Assembly (NCBI GenBank): GCA_021771755.1
Contig: JAETOL010000001.1
Coordinates: forward strand, 186,001 to 250,000
Source of the DNA: Lachnospiraceae bacterium
GTDB taxonomy: Bacteria; Bacillota; Clostridia; Lachnospirales; Lachnospiraceae
Length of the DNA: 64,000 nt
Direction of reading: 5' to 3'
The notes beneath the pieces are model-generated. The model ran no database searches, had not been told where the DNA came from, and worked only from the letters and a program-made list of their open reading frames with translations. Shown here in pieces: positions 1 to 7,708 of this stretch. The position numbers and the translations under genes are program-made. Each line of letters starts with the position of its first letter. Position 1 is the stretch's first letter.

Positions 1-189
1 ATTGCGCCACCACCATTGATTCATTATGCACAATGCGACGATTATATTGATGTTGCAGTTAAATTTGACCTATCCATCCAAGCAGCATACTATTCCATGT
101 GCTATTATCATAAGTGGCTACAATATGGTCCCGCTGATTACGAACCAGTCGAAATCCGAATGTTAGAATTATTTGGATTAGCTGCATAA
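1..189 (+). CDS. C-terminal end of a probable ImmA/IrrE-type metallopeptidase (partial)
   Basis: Frame 1 is open from the window edge to TAA at 187-189 and gives 62 residues beginning IAPPPLIHYAQCDDYID. The Ala-Pro-Pro block followed by an acidic Cys-Asp-Asp-Tyr stretch and a final Tyr-Gly-Pro segment resembles what follows the zinc domain in ImmA/IrrE proteins of integrative elements and phages. Those peptidases cleave repressors to induce their element. The HExxH zinc motif would lie outside the window, so the family call rests on the tail only. It is followed at once by a strong terminator and fits the mobile-element character of the first 9 kb. Confidence 0.5.
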   Translation: MAPPPLIHYAQCDDYIDVAVKFDLSIQAAYYSMCYYHKWLQYGPADYEPVEIRMLELFGLAA

Positions 190-202
190 CAATTAACCCT
201 TG

Positions 203-256
203 AAACTCTATATATTGTGTATTATAATAATGTATGTCACAATATATAGGGTTTTT
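203..256 (+). terminator. Intrinsic terminator after the ImmA-like gene
   Basis: An AT-rich inverted repeat (arms about 203-219 and 238-253, with CTATATATTGTG pairing CACAATATATAG) is followed by a run of Ts. It starts 14 bases after the stop codon at 189. Confidence 0.75.
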
Positions 257-288
257 GACTCAACAAAGAAAAGAGGTGAATTTAGCGT

Positions 289-669
289 ATGGAAGAATCC
301 CGGATGATTATTAAAAAAACAAACGAAGAAGTCACATTTTCTATAAAAGTTATCCATGATGCCTTACATAAACTGGTATATGAAATTGTAGAAAATGTTA
401 TTGATGAGCTTATTGATAAAGTCCATGAACATCTAATGAGCTTAATCGCTTTCATGCATGATTTCTTATATCACAGAACAAAGGAGGATCGACGCTCATC
501 CTGCTGCTCCCTGCACGCATATATAAAAGCAGTTTTATTCATTCCTATCGCCAAGTCAGCCACCTTATCATTTCGGAATTATTCATATCGACTCCGAAAT
601 GTGTATCTTCACCGTAACCAGATTCGTGGTCTGGATACCGATGATGCTGACAGTATGATATTCGCATAA
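289..669 (+). CDS. Hypothetical protein, helical N-terminus
   Basis: An ATG about 12 bases after AAGAGGTGAA opens a 126-residue frame. Residues 15-60 are charged and periodic (VIHDALHKLVYEIVENVIDE), consistent with amphipathic helices. The last 60 residues (after TKEDRRSS) have a different composition, rich in Ser, Cys, Arg and Tyr, and look less like a conserved domain, so the true protein may have been shorter and read on through a frameshift. No family is recognised. It lies between a terminator and a small gene in the accessory island. Confidence 0.4.
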   Translation: MEESRMIIKKTNEEVTFSIKVIHDALHKLVYEIVENVIDELIDKVHEHLMSLIAFMHDFLYHRTKEDRRSSCCSLHAYIKAVLFIPIAKSATLSFRNYSYRLRNVYLHRNQIRGLDTDDADSMIFA

Positions 670-710
670 CGTAACCCGCAAATATCACAGCAGCATTTGG
701 AGGTATTAAA

Positions 711-977
711 ATGCTTGAAGAATATATTAAAGATGCCATTGACGATGAAATGAAAGATTACCTGACTACCGAAACATACAAGCAACAAGGAGAAGAAATC
801 GAAAAACTTCTATATTCTCTGCGTTCCGAATTGACCCCGGATCAAGTTTCAACCTTAAACAGATTAGTAAATGTCTTGGGACAACAACATAGTGATTTTG
901 CTTCCGCCGCCTATCTTCGTGGTGTTGTAAGTGGAATTGCGTTAAAAAATAAAACACTGGGCAATAAAAGTGAATAG
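711..977 (+). CDS. Small helical protein, DUF6809-like, paralogue of the next gene
   Basis: The 88-residue product begins MLEEYIKDAIDDEMKDYL and is preceded by TTGGAGGTATTAAA, a good ribosome binding site. It aligns along its whole length with the convergent gene at 1026-1289: both start with LEEYIKDA-D-M-DY, have a central L-LLN-L segment, and end AS-AYL-GVV-GIAL. The pattern recalls the small helical DUF6809-type proteins of Firmicutes accessory regions, whose function is unknown; that link is from memory and weaker than the paralogy. The two genes share one bidirectional terminator, so they look like an inverted duplication that has diverged. Confidence 0.65.
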   Translation: MLEEYIKDAIDDEMKDYLTTETYKQQGEEIEKLLYSLRSELTPDQVSTLNRLVNVLGQQHSDFASAAYLRGVVSGIALKNKTLGNKSE

Positions 978-979
978 AA

Positions 980-1023
980 AAAAGCTGATGCACTACCTTC
1001 ATCAAGGTGTGCATCAGCTTTTC
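980..1023. terminator. Bidirectional terminator between the two paralogues
   Basis: AAAAGCTGATGCAC (980-993) pairs with GTGCATCAGCTTTT (1009-1022). The stem is flanked by As on the left and Ts on the right, so it can end transcription from both converging genes. Confidence 0.85.
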
Positions 1024-1025
1024 TT

Positions 1026-1289
1026 TCAAACAGATCTAATCTTCTTTTTGCACAACGCAATTCCTTCAACAACGCCCTGCAAATACGCTTCTGATGCAAA
1101 TGCTCCATCACATACCGATATTGCATCCAATAGCTGATTCAGTAAAATCATTTTTTCTGATGAAAGATTTTCTCTCATGTTCCGTAATAAATCATTAATT
1201 TGTTTCTTGTGTTCTTTATACTTTTCAGATTTTATGTAATCACTCATTGCCTCATCCGTAGCATCTTTAATGTACTCTTCTAACTCCAT
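1026..1289 (-). CDS. Small helical protein, DUF6809-like, probably SOS-regulated
   Basis: The 87-residue product begins MELEEYIKDATDEAMSDYI and is a clear paralogue of the 711-977 product. GGAGGTG lies about nine bases before the ATG. The promoter 90 bp upstream has a LexA box as its spacer (separate entry), so expression is expected to rise on DNA damage. It follows the LlaJI-type gene in the same direction but has its own promoter, starting 8 bp from that gene's stop. The function is unknown. The SOS link fits a role in the life cycle or induction of the surrounding element, which is inference. Confidence 0.7.
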   Translation of the reverse strand: MELEEYIKDATDEAMSDYIKSEKYKEHKKQINDLLRNMRENLSSEKMILLNQLLDAISVCDGAFASEAYLQGVVEGIALCKKKIRSV

Positions 1290-1374
1290 TGTTAATTTAC
1301 ACCTCCAATACCGGAACTATATTGATTGGTCTGCTTAACAACTCCCTGCCTGGTATTTCTGTAGCGATACTTTT

Positions 1375-1403
1375 ATTATACGAACATACGTTCTTTTTGT
1401 CAA
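1375..1403 (-). promoter_or_regulatory. Sigma-A promoter with a LexA (SOS) box in the spacer
   Basis: On the minus strand TTGACA (1403-1398) and TATAAT (1380-1375) are separated by exactly 17 bases. Plus-strand CGAACATACGTTCT (1381-1394) occupies this spacer. It matches the Firmicutes LexA/DinR operator CGAACNNNNGTTCG at all but the last base. A repressor there would block RNA polymerase directly. Confidence 0.85.
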
Positions 1404-1410
1404 TCCTTCA

Positions 1411-2892
1411 TCATAACATCAATTCACAAATATCCATATGTCTGCCCGTTAAATACAACTCATATAATCTGCCTGCCGGAATTTGTCGAATTTGTATGTT
1501 TTCTAATCCCAATCTTTCAAGCATAGCCATCTTTGCAATACCCTTTTTTACAATTTCATTATTCTCTGTTGGCATTAGGAAACAATTTCTCACTTTCGTA
1601 ATCCCATGTGCATCTATAAAATCTTTATACGCCAACTGATATAGATACTGTTTTGTAACATCCCCAACACTGGGATTCCCTCGAAGCGACTTTCCCTTCT
1701 CAAGTTGAATATTATAGTATTTTGCATCAAATATGATAAACCAATCTTTTCCATCTATACAAGGAATGCTAATCAAATCAGGAATCAATGTATCTGCTGC
1801 TTTAGCTTCTGTATCAATACCCTGCCATATTGGCTTTTCTATAATATCAATCAACTTTTGATGTCTTTCTTTTTTCCCTTGATACTGTTCCGCAAGTGGT
1901 ACTGTCATGTTCAACTGTCCTAGTATCGTATTAAGTTTATTATCAAATACTTCTGCACATGCTTTTTCCCATACTGCGTGATATGCTGTCGTTCCATACA
2001 TACTGATACCATCATTTTCATCAAGCATCTTCCTATTCTGCGATACATATGCATACAATGTTTTTAGCAGTATTTGCCTATGGGTATTAAACTGAAGATT
2101 CAGCTCTTTGATAATTCTTTCAAGAATATATTCTCTATCCCCAAAATCATCCAATACTTCCTCAGATAATTCTATACTATCCATATCAAACAGTATATCC
2201 AACTGAGCATCTTGGAGCTGTCTAGAGCATTCTGTAAGTACACACTCATGCAATCTTTTGAAATAATCGGTATCATCTTCTACAGATTTACCCGTATACA
2301 ATTCCATATAATACGGACGGTTGTCCTCTATTAGTGCAAAACTTTCATCAATCGTTTTTCCCCAAAGAATATCTCCTTCTCCATTTATTTCTACAATATC
2401 TTCACTATTCGTATAAATACCATATTCATAGTAATCGTTTATAAGGAAAAGAATTACTGCAAGAATATTAAAGCTCCTATTCTCTCCGTCTCCATTAAAA
2501 ACATTGATAATCTGTTCTTCCGATCGGCTATATCGTTCCAATACTTTAAGAATCTGTTTCATCTCACCCAAAAGATCTTCATCTTTCTTTGATAATAAAT
2601 ATTTGGGATATACTTTGATGACACGACTTCCACAGGTAATAATTCCTACATATGTAAACACGTACAAACAATCTCCGCTTTCAGCCGTCTCATCAGTAAT
2701 TTCCACATCATCATCCATGAGATCTGACATTGCAAGCTGATCATCGGTATTTTTTACACTTTTCAAAACACCATAGGCTTTAAGGCTTTTTATAAATTTT
2801 TCCACTCCGTCTTCATCAAAAGAAAACTTACTTTTAAGATCATTTTTTGTATAACGTTTCTGTTCCCTGACATATTGTGAAACGACTTTCAT
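1411..2892 (-). CDS. LlaJI-family restriction endonuclease subunit (McrC-like partner)
   Basis: The 493-residue protein has an N-terminal part with segment CLYVFTYVGIITCGSRVIKV and a C-terminal nuclease-like block, LIPDLISIPCIDGKDWFIIFDAKYYN. The block carries a D...DAKY arrangement like the PD-(D/E)XK core, followed by GDVTKQYLYQLAYKDFI. This layout is that of LlaJI-type (PF09563) restriction subunits, which work with a McrB-like GTPase. The ATG overlaps the stop of the McrB-like gene by one base (ATGA-type), indicating translational coupling and an operon with the ATPase and methyltransferase upstream. It should cut DNA lacking the cognate methylation. The active-site assignment is inference; the family call is fairly secure. 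Confidence 0.8.
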   Translation of the reverse strand: MKVVSQYVREQKRYTKNDLKSKFSFDEDGVEKFIKSLKAYGVLKSVKNTDDQLAMSDLMDDDVEITDETAESGDCLYVFTYVGIITCGSRVIKVYPKYLLSKKDEDLLGEMKQILKVLERYSRSEEQIINVFNGDGENRSFNILAVILFLINDYYEYGIYTNSEDIVEINGEGDILWGKTIDESFALIEDNRPYYMELYTGKSVEDDTDYFKRLHECVLTECSRQLQDAQLDILFDMDSIELSEEVLDDFGDREYILERIIKELNLQFNTHRQILLKTLYAYVSQNRKMLDENDGISMYGTTAYHAVWEKACAEVFDNKLNTILGQLNMTVPLAEQYQGKKERHQKLIDIIEKPIWQGIDTEAKAADTLIPDLISIPCIDGKDWFIIFDAKYYNIQLEKGKSLRGNPSVGDVTKQYLYQLAYKDFIDAHGITKVRNCFLMPTENNEIVKKGIAKMAMLERLGLENIQIRQIPAGRLYELYLTGRHMDICELML

Positions 2893-5105
2893 TATATCTC
2901 ATCCCTTTGTTCATCATAGAAGTTTTCCTTAAAGTTTGATCCAAAAATACCCATCCCCAGTTTGTCAAAAGCATCACACACCGATGAATATTTGCTGCTA
3001 TTACATCCATCAAAAAATCTGTGTTTTCCTTGTTTTACTGCATCCTCATACAGATACATGATTACTTTGCTTTTAAACGCATCTACAAATTTATCAGAAT
3101 TAATAATCATTCCATTTTCATCAGATGCAATAATCTTCTTGGAAAGGAAAAATGGACCCATTAATTTGTCTTCATTAATTTTAAACTGTTCCGATGACAT
3201 TTTTGCATTAATGGCTCTGCGGAGAATATTCCACTCAACTGGCTCATCGCTTCCGGCCAGTTTTATTTTCCCAATACCAGAAATCTGATCTTCATTTTCA
3301 TTGATACCTAAATACTCAAAATTCCACCTTCTCTTAAACGCCGTATCCATTGGAAATACACCCTGATCAGCACTATTCATTGTAGACCAAATGAACATAT
3401 TATTCGGAATTCGTATTTTTTGATAATTATCAGGATTTCCACCTAGTTTATCTGCAAGATATCTTCTGATGTCTTCAGATGCTTGAATTTCATATTCGCT
3501 TACCCCTGTATCATCCCTATCAAGTAGTTGGAATACATCTCCGAATACTGCTGCCACCTTTGCCCTGTTAATTTCTTCAATCAGCAAAAGATGCGGCTGA
3601 GGATTATCTGTTCTTCCACTTCTTAACGCTTCTACATACATACGCATAAAAGGACCCGGAACAAAATCATATTTTATACTTTTTCCATCTATGTCCATGA
3701 CCGGCTTATATGTACCAACAAACTGTGAATAAGAGTAATCTGGATGAAATGTAACTCTTTCATATGATCCATCTGTATCCTTCAATAAATTATCACAATC
3801 TTTCTTTAATCCAAAGCTCTTTCCGGTACCCGGAGCACCAAATACTATACGATTTCTTTCATACTTTGATTTAAATTCAGTGTTGAAAACAAGCTCTGTA
3901 TATTCATTTTCCATCTCTGTAATGCCATCCTTTACATACGTTCCCCTTAATAAATCTACAACTGCAGATTTATAATCATTTAGTGTCCATATAGACATAG
4001 CTGTTTTTAGTGAATTATGCATATTAGATGATAATTCACTCCGACTAAGATTTTTCCTCAGCCATACCACTTTTCTATTATTTGTATAATCACTGTCTTG
4101 TTTTGGATTGTTACTATCATCATAATAATAATCTGATTCAACCCGACCGATATGAAACACAGAATGTTCAGCAAAAATTACATAATCTCCAATTTTCATA
4201 TCATATAGGAATCTCCATATCTGCCCGATATCTTGTCCTTTTCCTCTGTTATTCTTTTCAATTTTTGCATCATATAAAGCAGCTAATTCTTCTCGAGTAC
4301 TAATATTCGATAAATCTCCTAATCCAGACCATCCAATACAAATGTGAGGATTTTCTTCTGACAAAGCATCATTTTCCTTTTTTATGTGTATTCCGAATAA
4401 CCCATGATTAAATACTTCTTCATCTGTAACTGCATTTGTAATCGTTTCCAACTCTGTATATAATTTTTCATCGTTTACATACGCATATGTAATGGTTGCC
4501 ACATAGGACTGGCTTGCATTTACAAGATTTAAAACACTTAGTATAGGCGAAACATAAAAATCGTTTGTTCGTTCTATACCTTTCCCTCCTAACCACCATT
4601 TGTCATCAGAAACAAATCTATATAACAACTCACAATTTTTCTCAACGATATCTTCCTCTTGTCCTTCTTCTAATAAAAATGTTTTCGTAAGCTGCTTAAA
4701 CTGCTCTGACAAGTCACTTTCTTCTGTACTCTTCAAATTTTTATAAATTTCCTTTTTTTCAAGTACTTTTCCACTACTTCCTACAAAAGCATTTGCATTG
4801 CAATCTATTATTCGTTCTGTATAGCTTCTATATTTTATTATTTCTTTTATAAGTTCAACCGGATAAGTTGCAAGAACAAACCACTGATTTGGCAGATATA
4901 TTTTCAGCCCCGCTGAGGTTGTAATAATAGCTGTATTTTCCAAGTATTCTATAGTATTCCCCCCAGAAGCAATGTTGTCTGCAAAAGCCTTTTTAAATCC
5001 TTCACTTAATCCAACATCCTCATAATTAAAATTATTCTTTACTGCATTTTTTGTTTTTTCTACAAGTTTACCTAAATCTTGTAACATAATATTGCTGCTG
5101 CTCAT
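2892..5105 (-). CDS. McrB-like AAA+ NTPase restriction subunit with an EVE/PUA-like N-terminal domain
   Basis: The 737-residue protein has a C-terminal McrB-type AAA+ module: Walker A GAPGTGKS near residue 421, Walker B LLLIEEINRAK near 505, and the diagnostic TMNSADQGVFPMDTAFKRRW near 573. Such subunits use GTP or ATP to translocate and activate the partner nuclease. Residues about 250-370 contain GDYVIFAEHSVFHIGRV and NNRKVVWLRKN, which resemble an EVE/PUA-like base-reading domain found in front of many McrB homologues. The gene lies eight bases after the methyltransferase and overlaps the LlaJI-type gene. BsuMI of Bacillus subtilis and LlaJI combine the same families. Confidence 0.85.
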   Translation of the reverse strand: MSSSNIMLQDLGKLVEKTKNAVKNNFNYEDVGLSEGFKKAFADNIASGGNTIEYLENTAIITTSAGLKIYLPNQWFVLATYPVELIKEIIKYRSYTERIIDCNANAFVGSSGKVLEKKEIYKNLKSTEESDLSEQFKQLTKTFLLEEGQEEDIVEKNCELLYRFVSDDKWWLGGKGIERTNDFYVSPILSVLNLVNASQSYVATITYAYVNDEKLYTELETITNAVTDEEVFNHGLFGIHIKKENDALSEENPHICIGWSGLGDLSNISTREELAALYDAKIEKNNRGKGQDIGQIWRFLYDMKIGDYVIFAEHSVFHIGRVESDYYYDDSNNPKQDSDYTNNRKVVWLRKNLSRSELSSNMHNSLKTAMSIWTLNDYKSAVVDLLRGTYVKDGITEMENEYTELVFNTEFKSKYERNRIVFGAPGTGKSFGLKKDCDNLLKDTDGSYERVTFHPDYSYSQFVGTYKPVMDIDGKSIKYDFVPGPFMRMYVEALRSGRTDNPQPHLLLIEEINRAKVAAVFGDVFQLLDRDDTGVSEYEIQASEDIRRYLADKLGGNPDNYQKIRIPNNMFIWSTMNSADQGVFPMDTAFKRRWNFEYLGINENEDQISGIGKIKLAGSDEPVEWNILRRAINAKMSSEQFKINEDKLMGPFFLSKKIIASDENGMIINSDKFVDAFKSKVIMYLYEDAVKQGKHRFFDGCNSSKYSSVCDAFDKLGMGIFGSNFKENFYDEQRDEI

Positions 5106-5113
5106 TAGTTAAA

Positions 5114-6271
5114 TCACTCCTTAATTGGCAGAGTCTTCATTTCCTCTCTCATTCTTTTTGCTACAGCTCTAATCACAGGAACCGCAACTGAGTTTCCAAA
5201 CTGCTTATATGCTTGTGTATCTGATACAGTTATTATAAATTTTTCTGGAAATCCTTGTAATCGTGCACATTCTCTCGGAGTTAATTTTCTCGGATTTTCA
5301 CCAATACCTTGTTCGATTAAAATTTCACTTCCATCTTTATAATATCTTGCACTAATTGTATTAGTATACTCCGAATCTGCATTAAATAATGAATACCCAA
5401 AACCGTTTCCCTTTTTTTTATGTTCTTGTTTTCTTCGTTGATGACCTTCCCACAAAGCATCGCTTATAGTATATTTTTCATCAACATCATGTTCCAATAT
5501 ATCTCCAAGCCTTGTTTTTTCATATGTAGGAATAGGAAATTTAAATTCATAATTATCTACAATATCATAGTATTCTTTGTTAAATCCGACAATATATATT
5601 CGTTCCCTATTCTGAGGTACCCCAAAATCTCCAGCTCGCAATACTTCATAATTCACATAATAATTCAATGCATCTAAATGCTCAAGAATCACTTTTAATG
5701 TTCGTCCTTTATCGTGTCCTTTCAATTGTTTCACATTTTCCAACAAAAAAGCTTTCGGTTTTTTTTCTTTTAAGATTCTTTCAATCTCAAAAAACAAAGT
5801 CCCCCTAGTATCAGAAAATCCCTTTTTCAATCCTGCTTGCGAAAACGGCTGACATGGGAAACCTCCAAGTAGAATATCAAAATCAGGAATATCACACGCT
5901 TCTATCTGCGTTATATCCCCTGCTGGTTCTTCTCCAAAATTTACCCTATATGTCTTTTGTGCAAATTTATCCCACTCCGAAGTAAAAACACATTTTCCAC
6001 CTAATTCCTGAAACGGAATCCTTATTCCTCCTATTCCAGCAAACAAATCTATAAATTTAAATTCTGGTGTTTCATTATTTCCTTCAAATGGTGTTTTTTC
6101 TGCAAACTGTATAATTGTTTTATATTCTAATACTGATGGAGTAGATTCCCCATTTTCCCATCTTCGTAATGTTCTGTCTCCATTTCTTCCCATTCCAAGT
6201 GCATCGGCAAAATCTTTCTGTGTCAGTCCTAAATTCTTTCTCTTCGCCTTTATTGCTTCGCACATATTCAT
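5114..6271 (-). CDS. DNA (cytosine-5) methyltransferase with N-terminal XRE-type HTH
   Basis: The 385-residue protein begins with an HTH domain (residues 1-60, EAIKAKRKNLGLTQKDFADA). C5-methyltransferase motifs follow in order: I FIDLFAGIGG (73-82), IV GGFPCQPFS with catalytic Cys140, VI ENV (168-170), VIII QNRERIYIVGF (210-220), a target-recognition region about 235-325, IX RKLTPRECARLQGFP and X QFGNSVAVP. It protects host DNA from the adjacent restriction subunits. The HTH probably lets the enzyme repress its own promoter, a known device in C5 methyltransferases such as M.EcoRII and M.SsoII. Start: ATG with AGGAGATAT upstream. Only one methyltransferase is present although LlaJI itself needs two, so the target may be symmetric. 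Confidence 0.92.
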   Translation of the reverse strand: MNMCEAIKAKRKNLGLTQKDFADALGMGRNGDRTLRRWENGESTPSVLEYKTIIQFAEKTPFEGNNETPEFKFIDLFAGIGGIRIPFQELGGKCVFTSEWDKFAQKTYRVNFGEEPAGDITQIEACDIPDFDILLGGFPCQPFSQAGLKKGFSDTRGTLFFEIERILKEKKPKAFLLENVKQLKGHDKGRTLKVILEHLDALNYYVNYEVLRAGDFGVPQNRERIYIVGFNKEYYDIVDNYEFKFPIPTYEKTRLGDILEHDVDEKYTISDALWEGHQRRKQEHKKKGNGFGYSLFNADSEYTNTISARYYKDGSEILIEQGIGENPRKLTPRECARLQGFPEKFIITVSDTQAYKQFGNSVAVPVIRAVAKRMREEMKTLPIKE

Positions 6272-6360
6272 TATAATATCTCCTTTGTCTGTTTAGTAGG
6301 TCAATCTGTCCTCATTTTATCACATTTTACCAAAAATTAAAACTAATAATACCACAAATT

Positions 6361-6389
6361 TTGAGTTAGAACAATAACTTCTATATACA
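6361..6389 (+). promoter_or_regulatory. Promoter for the 6446 gene
   Basis: TTGAGT (6361-6366), a 17-base spacer and TATACA (6384-6389) lie 57 bases before the start codon. The 174-bp gap is shared with the divergent methyltransferase, whose HTH domain could bind here and co-ordinate both directions. Confidence 0.6.
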
Positions 6390-6445
6390 TTCCTTACTAC
6401 CAATGTTACAATATCTTTATTAAACCAGTAAGGGAGGTTCTTATA

Positions 6446-7171
6446 TTGCCATTCATAGATGATTTTAGAGATGTAAAAAATAAAATCCGTACTGACATTA
6501 CCCAGTCACAACTTATCTTTGATGAAACCATGAGGAGAAGTGGTTTCGCTACTTCAACTGCAAAAGTTCAATATGAGCATATTTATGAAATATTAGCAGC
6601 TCGTGATACAGTTCATGCCGATATAGTTTCAGCTGGACTTAAAGAAGATGTAAAAGTTACAGGAGCTGTTACCGAACTCCTTTGCAAGATAGCTCTTGAA
6701 GCAGGTGCCCCTAACAGATATGATACTCTTCCCAAGACTTGGGATTGGATTGGTGATTTTGCAATTATGGGGTCACCTTTCAATCTTTTTGTATCTGTTA
6801 AAAGTTACAAGGCCAAAGAACGTTTAATCGTCAGCGGAACAGGACAAAATGCTGCCCCTGTTGTTGGATTCGGATTATTTGATGATCCGACCGAATGGTC
6901 ACCTGACAGAGTTAAACAATATAAGCAGAGAGGGTTCATTGCTATATATATGCCAATATCACTATATGATAATCTTGCTGCAATGACCTCCCAAACCCCT
7001 GGACTTTCCCCTAGATTAGTTCGAAAATATTCAGAATCTAATGGATATCCTGCTACAAATATTAAAAATATATATGATCGGCCACTACTTCGTAAATTAG
7101 AAGATTTTGATGATGACATCGCAAATGTATGCATCCCAGGAAATTACACACTTAATCTTTCAAATTACTAA
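6446..7171 (+). CDS. Unrecognised protein of a restriction locus, possible PD-(D/E)XK-like nuclease
   Basis: The 241-residue product starts at TTG, eight bases after GGGAGGTTC. No family is recognised. Features compatible with a restriction-enzyme fold are an internal helix with TELLCK (Glu77), then WIGDFAIMG (Asp104), then a hydrophobic strand FVSVKSYKAKERL (Ser117-Val-Lys119). That spacing resembles the D-x(n)-(D/E)xK core with Ser replacing the acidic residue. It is divergent from a C5 methyltransferase and next to vsr, a position where type II endonucleases are often found. It could instead be an accessory restriction subunit. The nuclease idea is inference only. Confidence 0.6.
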   Translation: MPFIDDFRDVKNKIRTDITQSQLIFDETMRRSGFATSTAKVQYEHIYEILAARDTVHADIVSAGLKEDVKVTGAVTELLCKIALEAGAPNRYDTLPKTWDWIGDFAIMGSPFNLFVSVKSYKAKERLIVSGTGQNAAPVVGFGLFDDPTEWSPDRVKQYKQRGFIAIYMPISLYDNLAAMTSQTPGLSPRLVRKYSESNGYPATNIKNIYDRPLLRKLEDFDDDIANVCIPGNYTLNLSNY

Positions 7172-7180
7172 TATGGCATA

Positions 7181-7222
7181 AAGAAATGCAAGATCGATAA
7201 TCTTAACGCTCTTGCATTTCTT
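7181..7222. terminator. Hairpin between convergent genes
   Basis: AAGAAATGCAAGA (7181-7193) pairs with TCTTGCATTTCTT (7210-7222). The right arm overlaps the last codons of vsr. Neither side has a long T run, so its strength is uncertain. Confidence 0.5.
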
Positions 7223-7664
7223 CATCGGAAATCATATTATCAAAAATCGTTTCTTCAATTACTTTGATACACTCATCTGTTTTTTTCTTTATATCATTTC
7301 CCCAAAACCTTATAACTGTCCATCCCATAAATAACAGCTTTTTATTTATTTCATCATCATGTTCTCGATTTTTTCCAATCTTTTTTATCCAAAAATCTGA
7401 ATTTGATCCTTTTTCTAGTCGAGGTTTCAACACTTCCCAATCTTTTCCATGAAAAAATTCACTATCACAAAATATTGCAATTTTGTATTTAGTAAGAACA
7501 ATATCTGGTGTCCCCAGCAATTTTTTATAATTTTTTCTATATCTAATACCCCTTTTCCATAAGGCCTTTCTTAAAATGACTTCAATCGAAGTGTTTTTAG
7601 ACTTAATATTAACCATATTTTTATGCCTTTGCTCTGGCGTCAAACAATCCATAAGCTCCTCCAC
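7203..7664 (-). CDS. vsr: Very short patch repair (Vsr) endonuclease
   Basis: The 153-residue protein has the Vsr hallmarks: LTPEQRHKNMVNIKSKNTSIE at the start, LLGTPDIVLTKYKIAIFCDSEFFHG with the catalytic Asp of PDIV (Asp54) and His72, then FWIKKIGKNREHDDEINKKL and GWTVIRFWGNDI. Vsr nicks 5' of the T in T:G mismatches left by deamination of 5-methylcytosine, so it normally accompanies a C5 methyltransferase, here 1.4 kb away. The zinc-binding cysteines of E. coli Vsr (in HGCFWHHHHC and WECAL) are replaced by other residues, so this is the zinc-less Firmicutes variant. The gene converges on 6446-7171. Confidence 0.93.
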   Translation of the reverse strand: MEELMDCLTPEQRHKNMVNIKSKNTSIEVILRKALWKRGIRYRKNYKKLLGTPDIVLTKYKIAIFCDSEFFHGKDWEVLKPRLEKGSNSDFWIKKIGKNREHDDEINKKLLFMGWTVIRFWGNDIKKKTDECIKVIEETIFDNMISDEEMQER

Positions 7665-7708
7665 CCAAAAGAAATTACCTCTTTCGAAAAATGGTGTATT
7701 CTATAACA

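Noticed and set aside
545-739. 64-codon minus-strand frame
   Set aside because: It overlaps the 289-669 frame and the start of the 711 gene on the other strand, and has no ribosome binding site or domain.
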